Shown: one piece after another, positions 22,666-29,590 of the stretch | Layout: each line of letters starts with the position of its first letter | Position numbering within the stretch: the first letter of the stretch is position 1 | From: CAMPJU01 sp036675265 | GTDB taxonomy: Bacteria; Pseudomonadota; Gammaproteobacteria; Xanthomonadales; Xanthomonadaceae | Assembly (NCBI GenBank): GCA_036675265.1 | Contig: JAKFFJ010000014.1 | Location: forward strand, 25,441 to 89,440 | Direction: 5' to 3' | DNA length: 64,000 nucleotides | Made by a program: the position numbers and the translations under genes | Notes under the pieces: generated by a model | What the model saw: only the letters and a program-made list of their open reading frames with translations | Told to the model about the DNA's origin: nothing | Database searches by the model: none

Positions 22666-23325
22666 ATGCGCCGTCGCACCACCCACACCATCCTCTCCCT
22701 GGCTTGCATGACTGCAGCCGCGGTTGCGTTCGCAGGCACGCCGGACGGGCGCACCGCCGACGCATCGCCTGCGCAGTCCTCCCTCCTGGACGACGCCGCG
22801 GGCGCCGCCGTCGTCGCGTCGCTGCGCAGCCAGTTCGACGGCCGCGACGTGGAGTTCAAGCTGTCGGACATCGACGCGAGCCGCGTGAGCCTGCGCGACA
22901 TGGCGCTCGTCGGCGAAGGCCGTATCCGCATCGATGGCACGGGCGGCTGGCTGCCGGTGCATTTCGAGGCGCTGTACGACACCGCCACCGGCACCGTGCT
23001 GAGTCCTGCGATCACGCTCGACCGCAATCCCTCCGCGTCCCCCGACGCGCCGACCGCGGGGCTGGATCGCGCGGTTGCCTCCGCGCTGGACGAGGAGTTC
23101 GCTTCCCAGGACGTGGCCTTCGAGCTCGACTCGGCATGGCGCACCGGTGGCGGCGAGCGCTTCGCCGTGGTCGACGGCCAGGGCGTGGCGCGCTTCGAGG
23201 GTGAAGGCGAGGCCGAGGTCCGCCTGCAGGCCGTCTACGACCTGGTCGACGAGCGCTGGATCCACGTGGGCTATGCGCTTGGCGGCGAGCCGGCACCGGC
23301 CGCGCCCGCGTTCGCCGCCCGGTAG
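22666..23325 (+). CDS. Secreted protein of unknown function with an internal duplication
   Basis: 219 residues; not recognised as a named family. Residues 1-24 form a signal peptide (THTILSLACMTAAAVAFAG), so it should be periplasmic or secreted. The mature part has two similar modules, about 48-120 and 136-206. Each has an amphipathic helix, then DVEFKL or DVAFEL, a strand with GxGxxR/F, and a closing YDTATGTVLSP or YDLVDERWIHV. This looks like a tandem duplication of a roughly 70-residue domain. The start has GGGGAA five bases upstream. It stands alone between repeats on both sides, and no neighbour hints at a role. Confidence 0.75.
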   Translation: MRRRTTHTILSLACMTAAAVAFAGTPDGRTADASPAQSSLLDDAAGAAVVASLRSQFDGRDVEFKLSDIDASRVSLRDMALVGEGRIRIDGTGGWLPVHFEALYDTATGTVLSPAITLDRNPSASPDAPTAGLDRAVASALDEEFASQDVAFELDSAWRTGGGERFAVVDGQGVARFEGEGEAEVRLQAVYDLVDERWIHVGYALGGEPAPAAPAFAAR

Positions 23326-23345
23326 GCTCGGCTTCGGGACGCATG

Positions 23346-23423
23346 GTCATTCCCGCGTAGGCGGGAATCCATGCACTAACATCGTCGACGCAAGCCCTGG
23401 ATCCCCGCCTCCGCGGGGATGAC
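23346..23423. repeat. Nested palindromic repeat overlapping the rarA start
   Basis: Two hairpins, 23349-23368 (ATTCCCGCG and its complement) and 23401-23420 (ATCCCCGCC and its complement), are joined by 32 bases. The outer halves GTCATTCCCGC and GCGGGGATGAC also pair with each other, so the whole element is an inverted repeat. This GTCAT-TCCCGC type of repeat is widespread in proteobacterial genomes. The right arm contains the first possible ATG of rarA (23419). Confidence 0.75.
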
Positions 23424-24804
23424 GAGACCGATCGCGAACGTGGCACCCCGCGCGACCACCCCCGACGCCCCCTCCCTGCTGCCGCCCGACCCGGCAGCGG
23501 AGGCATTGCGCCCGCTCGCCGAGCGGATGCGGCCGCGCACGCTCGACGAGATGGTCGGCCAGCGCCGGCTGCTCGCGCCGGGTTCCGCGCTTCGCCGCGC
23601 GATCGAAGGTGGCCACGTCCACTCGATGATCCTGTGGGGGCCGCCGGGGTGCGGCAAGACGACGCTTGCGCTCCTGCTGGCGCGGTACGCGGATGCCGAG
23701 TTCCGCGCCATCTCCGCGGTGCTGTCGGGCCTGCCCGAGGTGCGCCAGGTGCTCGCCGACGCCAGCGCCCGCTTCGCGCAGGGGCGTCGCACGGTGCTGT
23801 TCGTCGACGAGGTGCATCGGTTCAACAAGGCACAGCAGGATGCGTTCCTGCCGCATATCGAGCGCGGCACGATCCTGTTCGTCGGCGCCACGACCGAGAA
23901 CCCTTCGTTCGAGCTGAACTCGGCGCTGCTGTCGCGATGCCGCGTCCATGTCATGGAACCGGTGTCCGCGGACGACATCGCCCACGCGTTGCGCAGCGCC
24001 ATGGCGGATCCCGAACGCGGGCTTGGCAACCGGAACCTGCGCATCGATGACGAACACGTCGCGTTGATCGCCGGCGCCGCGGACGGCGACGTGCGACGCG
24101 CCCTGACGTTCCTGGAGATCGCCGCCGACCTGGCGGGGGAGGGGGGCACCGTCACCACCGAGGTGCTGGAGCAGGTCCTGGCCGACCGCACCCGTCGCTT
24201 CGACAAGGGCGGCGAACAGTTCTACGACCAGATCTCGGCGCTGCACAAGTCGATGCGCAGCTCCAACCCGGATGCCGCACTGTACTGGTTCGCCCGGATG
24301 ATGGACGGCGGCGTCGACCCGAACTACCTGGCGCGTCGCCTGACCCGCATGGCGGTCGAGGACGTCGGCCTGGCCGATCCACGTGCGTTGCAGATGGCCA
24401 TCGATGCGTGGGAGGCCTACGACCGGCTCGGCAGCCCCGAAGGCGACCTCGCGCTGGCCCAGCTGGTGCTTTACCTGGCCAGCACGGCCAAGTCGAACGC
24501 GGCCTATGTCGCGTTCAACGAGGCACGACGGGATGTCCGCGACCACGGCACGCTGGAGGTGCCGCTGCACATCCGTAATGCGCCGACGAAGCTGATGAAG
24601 CAGCTTGGCTACGGCAAGGAGTACCAATACGACCACGACATGGATGGCGGTGTCGCGTTCGGGCAGACCGGGTTCCCGGATGCACTGGGAGAGCGTTCCT
24701 ACTACCGGCCAGTGGATCGTGGTCTGGAAGCGAAGCTCAAGGAGAAGCTGGATGCGATCAGGGCGGCAAGGGATGCTGCCATCCGGCAAAAGTCCCCGGA
24801 ATAG
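23419..24804 (+). CDS. rarA: Replication-associated recombination protein A (RarA/MgsA)
   Basis: 461-residue AAA+ clamp-loader-like ATPase that acts at stalled replication forks. Motifs: LAERMRPRTLDEMVGQRRLL at the N-terminus, Walker A WGPPGCGKTTLALLLA, Walker B VLFVDEVHRFNKAQQDAFLP, sensor 1 GATTENPSFELNSALLSRC and the C-terminal YGKEYQYDHDMDGG. The start is uncertain: the ATG at 23419 is inside a palindromic repeat and lacks a clear ribosome site; a GTG at 23440 (NVAPRATTPD) may be the true start. The usual downstream neighbour serS (sometimes crcB) is absent here. Confidence 0.95.
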   Translation: MTRPIANVAPRATTPDAPSLLPPDPAAEALRPLAERMRPRTLDEMVGQRRLLAPGSALRRAIEGGHVHSMILWGPPGCGKTTLALLLARYADAEFRAISAVLSGLPEVRQVLADASARFAQGRRTVLFVDEVHRFNKAQQDAFLPHIERGTILFVGATTENPSFELNSALLSRCRVHVMEPVSADDIAHALRSAMADPERGLGNRNLRIDDEHVALIAGAADGDVRRALTFLEIAADLAGEGGTVTTEVLEQVLADRTRRFDKGGEQFYDQISALHKSMRSSNPDAALYWFARMMDGGVDPNYLARRLTRMAVEDVGLADPRALQMAIDAWEAYDRLGSPEGDLALAQLVLYLASTAKSNAAYVAFNEARRDVRDHGTLEVPLHIRNAPTKLMKQLGYGKEYQYDHDMDGGVAFGQTGFPDALGERSYYRPVDRGLEAKLKEKLDAIRAARDAAIRQKSPE

Positions 24805-24833
24805 CTTCCAGTTGCGGGCAGCCACCGTCGCCT

Positions 24834-24861
24834 ATTTCGCATAATGCATCTTATGTCAGGT
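24834..24861. other. dif-like XerCD recombination site
   Basis: A 28-bp AT-rich stretch between the convergent stops of rarA and the DUF305 gene reads as an 11-base XerC-type arm (ATTTCGCATAA), a six-base centre (TGCATC) and an 11-base XerD-type arm (TTATGTCAGGT). It agrees with E. coli dif at 20 of 28 positions, with the inner parts of both arms intact. The XerC arm also agrees with the TTCGCATAA core known from Xanthomonas dif and filamentous phage att sites. Degeneracy in the XerD arm and centre suggests a phage- or module-type site or an old scar rather than the active chromosomal dif. Confidence 0.5.
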
Positions 24862-24897
24862 AACGGACGGCCGCCTGCGCCCGGCCGCCAGGGTGCC

Positions 24898-25416
24898 CTA
24901 GTCGGCAGTCGGCTTGTCTTCGAGGTCGGCGATCAGCGCCTTCATTTCCGCGATCTCGCGTTCCTGCGCCTGGATGATCTCGTCGGCCAGCTTCCGCACC
25001 CGTGGATCCGTGATCCGCGCTCGCTCGCTGGTCAGGATCGCGATCGAATGGTGCGGGATCATCGCCCGCATGTACGAGACATCGTCGACGGTGCGCTGGC
25101 TGCGCACCAGCCACAGGGCCGCGACGAACACCAGCGCCGCGCCTGCCACCAGCATCAGGTTCTTCGCACGGTCGGTGTACATCTTCAGCATGAAGGCGAG
25201 CATGACCACCAGCATCGTCGCGCCCATCAGCAGCGCCATGTAGCTGCGCGTCTCGCTGAAGAACACGTGGTCGCCGGAATGCGTGTTGAGGTAGGACACG
25301 GCGAACATGACGACGGTGGACGTCGCCACCATCGCCAGGAACCGGCCGTACTTTCCCTGCTGGTGGCCGCCGTGGGAGTCGCCCGGGTGTTTCATCGGCC
25401 TGGTTTCGTGCTGCAT
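24898..25416 (-). CDS. Membrane-anchored DUF305 protein
   Basis: 172 residues. A His/Lys-rich N-terminus (KHPGDSHGGHQQGK) is followed by three membrane helices at about 27-45, 56-78 and 84-101, then a C-terminal four-helix DUF305 segment with the signature MRAMIPHHSIAIL. DUF305 proteins are often encoded with copper and other metal resistance genes, but the function is not known; metal binding by the His pair is inferred. GAGGAG six bases before the ATG fixes the start. It is the last gene of the copper run, 59 bases after the P-type ATPase. Confidence 0.88.
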   Translation of the reverse strand: MQHETRPMKHPGDSHGGHQQGKYGRFLAMVATSTVVMFAVSYLNTHSGDHVFFSETRSYMALLMGATMLVVMLAFMLKMYTDRAKNLMLVAGAALVFVAALWLVRSQRTVDDVSYMRAMIPHHSIAILTSERARITDPRVRKLADEIIQAQEREIAEMKALIADLEDKPTAD

Positions 25417-25475
25417 GCGTGCTCCTCGGCGCACAGCGCCCGTCAGGGATTCGACGGCAGTGTCGTCGCAGTCCG

Positions 25476-27833
25476 TCAATGACCCGTGACAATCGCCCTC
25501 GACCGGTCCTTCGCGCCCAGCCGCAACGCGTTGCCCACGACGGACACGGAGCTCAGGCTCATCGCGAGTGCCGCGATCATCGGGCTGAGCAACAGTCCCG
25601 TGGCGGGATACAGCACGCCGGCGGCGATCGGCACGCCCAGCGCGTTGTAGAGGAAGGCGAAGCCGAGGTTCTGCTTCATGTTCGCCACGGTCTCCGACGA
25701 GATCGCGCGCGCACGCAGGATCCCGCGCAGGTCGCCCTTGACCAGCGTGACCTGCGCGCTGGACATGGCCACGTCGGTGCCGGTGCCCATCGCGATGCCG
25801 ACGTCGGCCGCGGCCAGCGCGGGCGCGTCGTTGATGCCGTCGCCGGCCATCGCCACGCGCCGGCCCTCCGACTGCAGGCGCCGGACGAGCGCCACCTTGT
25901 CCGCGGGCCGCACCTCGCCATGCACCTCGTCGATGCCGAGCCGGCGCGCCACCGCATGCGCGGTCGCCTCGCCGTCGCCGGTCGCCATGACCACGCGCAC
26001 GCCTGCCGCGTGCAGGGCCGCGATCGCCTCGGGCGTGGAGGCCTTGACCGGGTCGGCCACGGCCAGCAGGCCGGCGAGCCGGCCGTCCACGGCCAGCGCC
26101 ATGACACTGGCGCCTTCCTCGCGCAGCGCGGAGCCCCGTGCGTCGAGCGCCGACGTGTCCACGCCCTCCTCCGCCATGAGCGCCGCATTGCCGATCGCCA
26201 GCGACCGGCCACCGACGCGCCCGCGCACGCCGATGCCGGTGGCCGACTCGAACCCGTCCGTGCGCTCGAGCGCCAGGCCGCGGCGACGCGCCTCCGCGAC
26301 GATCGCTTCGGCCAGCGGATGTTCGCTGCCCTGGTCCAGGCTGGCCGCCAGCCGCAGCACCTCGTCCGCATCGAAACCGTCCGCCGCGACAACGTCGCGG
26401 AAGGCGGGCCGGCCCTCGGTGAGCGTGCCGGTCTTGTCCACCACCAGCGTGTCGACCTTGCGCAGCTGCTCGATCGCCTCGGCGTCGCGGAACAGCACGC
26501 CGCCCTGCGCCGCGCGCCCGGTCGCGACCATCACCGACATCGGCGTGGCCAGGCCCAGGGCACAGGGACACGCGATGATCAGCACCGACACGGCGTTCAG
26601 CACGGCGTATGTCCACGACGGTTCCGGCCCGAACAGGCCCCAGGCGACGAACGCCGCCAGCGCGACACCAATGACCGCGAGCACGAACCAGTACGCCGCC
26701 CTGTCCGCCATCCGCTGCATGGGCGCACGGGTGCGTTGCGCCTGCGCGACCAGCTGCACGATCTGCGCCAGCACGGTCTCCGAACCCACCTTCGCCGCGC
26801 GGACCACCAGGCTCCCGGTGCCATTGAGCGTCGCGCCGATGACCGCGTCGCCGACACCCTTCCCCACCGGCACGGGCTCGCCGGTCAGCATGGACTCGTC
26901 CACGTGCGACGCGCCTTCCAGCACCACGCCATCGACCGGCACCTTCTCGCCCGGCCTGACACGCAGTCGATCGCCTACATGCACGTGCGACAGTTCGATG
27001 TCCTCCTCGCTGCCGTCGTCACGCAGGCGCCGCGCCGTCTTGGGGGCCAGGCCGAGCAGCGACTTGATGGCCGCCGACGTGCGCGAGCGCGCGCGCAGCT
27101 CCAGCATCTGGCCGAGCAGCGTCAGCGAGACGATCACCGCCGCGGCCTCGAAGTAGACGCCGACCCGGCCATGCTCCCGGAACGAGACGGGGAAAACGCC
27201 CGGCGCCACCGTCGCGACCACGCTGTAGGCGAACGCGGCGCCCACGCCGATGCCGATCAGCGTCCACATGTTGGGGCTGCGGTTACGGATGGACTGGAGG
27301 CAGCGCTCGAAGAACGGCCTCCCGGCCCACAGCACGACCGGCGCGGCCAATGCGAGTTCGACCCATGTCCTGGTCGCCACCGCGAGCGTCGGAAGGTACT
27401 GGCCGAACATCGCCAGGCCGAGCACCACGAGCGTCAGCGGCAGCGTCCACCAGAAGCGTCGCGAGAAGTCCCGCAGCTCCGGGTTCTCCTCCTCGTCGAG
27501 CCCGGGCATCTCCGGCTCGAGCGCCATGCCGCAGATGGGGCACGTGCCGGGCCCGAGCTGCCGGACCTCCGGGTGCATCGGGCAGGTGTACATCGTGCCC
27601 GCCGGCACGTCGGCAGGCGCCTCGGCCTTCGGGGCGAGGTACTTCGCCGGGTCTGCGACGAAGCGCTCGCGGCATCGCGCGGAGCAGAAATGGAAGGCCT
27701 CGCCCGCGTGGGTGGCATGGTGGGCCGTGGTCGCCGGGTCCACCTGCATGCCGCAGACGGGATCGACCACCTTGCCCTGCCCTGCCGGCCCGGCGACCCC
27801 GCAGCAGGCGTGTGGCTGGTCGTGCGCGTTCAT
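25476..27833 (-). CDS. Copper-exporting P1B-type ATPase (CopA/CopF type)
   Basis: 785-residue inner-membrane pump exporting Cu(I). Instead of the usual N-terminal HMA domains it has a YHS/TRASH-like domain (VVDPVCGMQVDP with Cys50 and Cys54) and a heavy-metal-binding domain (MYTCPMHPEV, CPICGMALEPEM at 81-108), typical of the shorter copper pumps of resistance clusters. Also seen: phosphatase motif MLTGEPVPV, ion-binding CPC at 422-424 (IIACPCALGLATPMS), phosphorylation motif DKTGTLTEG, ATP-binding EHPLAEAI, hinge GDGINDAPAL, and helix 7-8 residues YN and MSLSS that define Cu(I) selectivity. The ATG overlaps the merR stop (ATGA). Confidence 0.95.
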   Translation of the reverse strand: MNAHDQPHACCGVAGPAGQGKVVDPVCGMQVDPATTAHHATHAGEAFHFCSARCRERFVADPAKYLAPKAEAPADVPAGTMYTCPMHPEVRQLGPGTCPICGMALEPEMPGLDEEENPELRDFSRRFWWTLPLTLVVLGLAMFGQYLPTLAVATRTWVELALAAPVVLWAGRPFFERCLQSIRNRSPNMWTLIGIGVGAAFAYSVVATVAPGVFPVSFREHGRVGVYFEAAAVIVSLTLLGQMLELRARSRTSAAIKSLLGLAPKTARRLRDDGSEEDIELSHVHVGDRLRVRPGEKVPVDGVVLEGASHVDESMLTGEPVPVGKGVGDAVIGATLNGTGSLVVRAAKVGSETVLAQIVQLVAQAQRTRAPMQRMADRAAYWFVLAVIGVALAAFVAWGLFGPEPSWTYAVLNAVSVLIIACPCALGLATPMSVMVATGRAAQGGVLFRDAEAIEQLRKVDTLVVDKTGTLTEGRPAFRDVVAADGFDADEVLRLAASLDQGSEHPLAEAIVAEARRRGLALERTDGFESATGIGVRGRVGGRSLAIGNAALMAEEGVDTSALDARGSALREEGASVMALAVDGRLAGLLAVADPVKASTPEAIAALHAAGVRVVMATGDGEATAHAVARRLGIDEVHGEVRPADKVALVRRLQSEGRRVAMAGDGINDAPALAAADVGIAMGTGTDVAMSSAQVTLVKGDLRGILRARAISSETVANMKQNLGFAFLYNALGVPIAAGVLYPATGLLLSPMIAALAMSLSSVSVVGNALRLGAKDRSRAIVTGH

Positions 27834-28228
27834 GCCTCGTCTCCCGACAGCGCCGCGAGGATGGGACAACGCGCGAGGGCGCCATGGCCCGGGCACGCGT
27901 CAGTCAGCGCCTCCAGGCCGGCCTGGACGCGCTCGAGTTCAGCGATCTTGTGCCCGACGTCGGCGAGCTTCGCACGCGCCGCCGCCTTCAGCCCGGCCAT
28001 GTCGTCGGCGGGGCGTCCGGACAGCGCAAGCAGTTCGCGGACTTCCGCGAGCGAAAAACCGAGCCCCTTCGCCCGCCGCACGAACTGCAGGCGGGCGACG
28101 TCGTCGTCGCCGTAGCGGCGGTAGCCGGAGGCCTGGCGGTCGGGCGGCGGCAGGATCCCCTGCCGTTCGTAGTAGCGCACCGTGTCGATGGGGACGCCGG
28201 CGCGGCGCGCGAGTTCACCGATCTGCAT
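27830..28228 (-). CDS. MerR-family copper-responsive regulator (CueR/HmrR-like)
   Basis: 132-residue activator that twists a long-spacer promoter when metal is bound. The N-terminal winged helix is MQIGELARRAGVPIDTVRYY with ERQGILPPPDR, followed by a dimerisation helix (HKIAELERVQAGLEAL) and a metal loop CPGHGALARCP. The loop has two Cys separated by eight residues, one more than in E. coli CueR, and no third Cys, which fits monovalent Cu/Ag sensing. It is the first gene of its transcription unit, directly behind a matching operator, and is translationally coupled to the ATPase. Confidence 0.92.
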   Translation of the reverse strand: MQIGELARRAGVPIDTVRYYERQGILPPPDRQASGYRRYGDDDVARLQFVRRAKGLGFSLAEVRELLALSGRPADDMAGLKAAARAKLADVGHKIAELERVQAGLEALTDACPGHGALARCPILAALSGDEA

Positions 28229-28256
28229 CGAGGCCTTTCCTGGTGGGAGGACGCCA

Positions 28257-28287
28257 GTCTGCAGCCTGGACCTTGGTCCAGAGTCAA
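28257..28287 (-). promoter_or_regulatory. MerR-type operator/promoter with 19-bp spacer
   Basis: On the minus strand TTGACT (28287-28282) and GCAGAC (28262-28257) are separated by exactly 19 bases. The spacer contains the perfect dyad CTGGACC-AAGGTCCAG (28266-28281). A 19-bp spacer with a central dyad is the hallmark of MerR-family promoters. It lies 29 bases upstream of the merR start, so the regulator, the ATPase and probably the DUF305 gene are controlled from here. Confidence 0.85.
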
Positions 28288-28349
28288 GGGGTCGATCGCC
28301 GAACGCCCAGGCCGCCAAGCCTCCGCTCCAGGCGCAGCGGCGACCGGCA

Positions 28350-28904
28350 TCAGTGGGTCGCGAACGTACTCGTGCTGCCGTCCCGGGCCAGCAGTTCCAC
28401 CGCATACGGCTGGGTGCGCCCGTCGGGCGTTTCCATGCCGGGCGAGCCGAGCGGCATACCCGGCAGCACCAGGCCACGCGCGTCCGGCCGCTCGGCGAGC
28501 AGGCGCTTCACGTCGTCCGCGGGCACGTGGCCCTCGACCACGTAGCCGTCGATCTCCGCCGTGTGGCAGGACGCCTTGCCCGTGGGAATGCCCAGTTGTT
28601 CCTTGACGCCGTGGAGTGCGTGCGTATCGCGCACCTCGACCGGGAAACCGGCCTTGCGCATGTGTTCGACCCACAGGCCGCAACAGCCGCACGTCGGGCT
28701 CTTGTGGACGAGCACCAGTGGCAAGGTCGCACTGGCGCCGGGTGCCGTAGAGGTGGCCTGCCCCGCCGAGGCGTTTGCGGCGACCGGTGGGTCGGCCGCG
28801 GCCGGCCCGGATGCCGATGCGGGATCGGGACCCTGCGCGCACGCCGGCACGGCGAGGCTCGCGGACAGCAGGAGCAGGAGGCGCGGTGCGTGGTTGGTCT
28901 GCAT
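28350..28904 (-). CDS. Periplasmic DUF411 metal-binding protein
   Basis: 184 residues. Residues 1-23 are a signal peptide (RLLLLLSASLAVPACAQG); a Cys at the end could make it a lipoprotein, though Pro at -2 is unusual for a lipobox. A low-complexity Ala/Pro/Ser linker (24-60) precedes the DUF411 domain with SPTCGCCGLWVEHM near residue 70, then ASCHTAEIDGYVVEGHVP and GLVLPGMPLGSPGME. DUF411 proteins occur in copper-resistance operons and are thought to bind Cu through these Cys, His and Met residues. It follows the cytochrome gene by 14 bases and ends 121 bases before merR. Confidence 0.9.
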   Translation of the reverse strand: MQTNHAPRLLLLLSASLAVPACAQGPDPASASGPAAADPPVAANASAGQATSTAPGASATLPLVLVHKSPTCGCCGLWVEHMRKAGFPVEVRDTHALHGVKEQLGIPTGKASCHTAEIDGYVVEGHVPADDVKRLLAERPDARGLVLPGMPLGSPGMETPDGRTQPYAVELLARDGSTSTFATH

Positions 28905-28918
28905 GGTCGTGTTCCCCT

Positions 28919-29590
28919 TCAGTGTCCGTGGTCGCGGCCGGTTCCGGCCGCTTCGTCGGACGGCACCGGGTGTGATTCGACGGTCCCGTCCGCGTGGCGA
29001 TGTTCCATCATGCCGGGCGCGGCATCCGCACCGCGTGTCGACTCTCCGCCGCCGTGCGCGTGGCCGCCACTGGCGGCGACGAGTTCGGAATAGCGCGCCT
29101 CGCCCATGCCCGGCAGCACCTGCAGGAAGGCCACCAGGTTCCAGATGTAGGGATCATCCATGCTCCGTCCCCAGGCAGGCATGCCCGATGCCTTGATGCC
29201 GTGCTTGACGACCCAGAACGCCGCGGCGGCATCCACCGCCGCGCTCGTGAGGTCCGGGGGCGCTGGCAGCAGGCCGCGGCTCAACTCCGTGTCGCGGATG
29301 CCGGGGGCCAGGTGGCACGTGGCGCACATCGCGTCGTAGTTCCCGGCGCCCTGCTTGATGCGTGCCGGGTCGTCCAGGTCGGATGGCACGTCGAGGCGGC
29401 TCGCGCGCGCGGCGATCGACCGTTCGCGCACGAACTCGAGCAGCCCGCGCACCGGACGCGTGTGGGGATCGTCCGCGCCTACATCGTAGGCACCGAACCA
29501 CAGGACACCGCCCAGTGTCAGCACGGCGGCGACCAGCAGCACGGGCACCCACAGCGCCGACCGGCGCGTCGGCTCCGTCGGTCCGCGCAT
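28919..29590 (-). CDS. Membrane-anchored c-type cytochrome with His-rich tail
   Basis: 223 residues. One membrane helix at 13-34 anchors a periplasmic domain. The haem site is Cys89-Ala-Thr-Cys92-His93, with SGMPAWGRSM supplying the probable axial Met. After the cytochrome domain (ends near 165) comes a tail of about 55 residues rich in His, Gly and Met (SGGHAHGGGES, GMMEHRHADG, GRDHGH), which looks like a copper-binding extension. The start ATG overlaps the copB stop (TGATG), so it is co-translated with copB. A role in passing electrons from copper oxidation is inferred from context only. Confidence 0.88.
   Translation of the reverse strand: MRGPTEPTRRSALWVPVLLVAAVLTLGGVLWFGAYDVGADDPHTRPVRGLLEFVRERSIAARASRLDVPSDLDDPARIKQGAGNYDAMCATCHLAPGIRDTELSRGLLPAPPDLTSAAVDAAAAFWVVKHGIKASGMPAWGRSMDDPYIWNLVAFLQVLPGMGEARYSELVAASGGHAHGGGESTRGADAAPGMMEHRHADGTVESHPVPSDEAAGTGRDHGH

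Noticed and set aside
24862..24897. Terminator between rarA and the DUF305 gene.
   Set aside because: CGGCCG motifs could pair, but the stem is short and there is no T-run; not convincing enough to list.
25419..28115. Plus-strand open frame of 898 codons opposite the P-type ATPase.
   Set aside because: It is the antisense of a clear ATPase and merR gene; its composition is that of a shadow frame.
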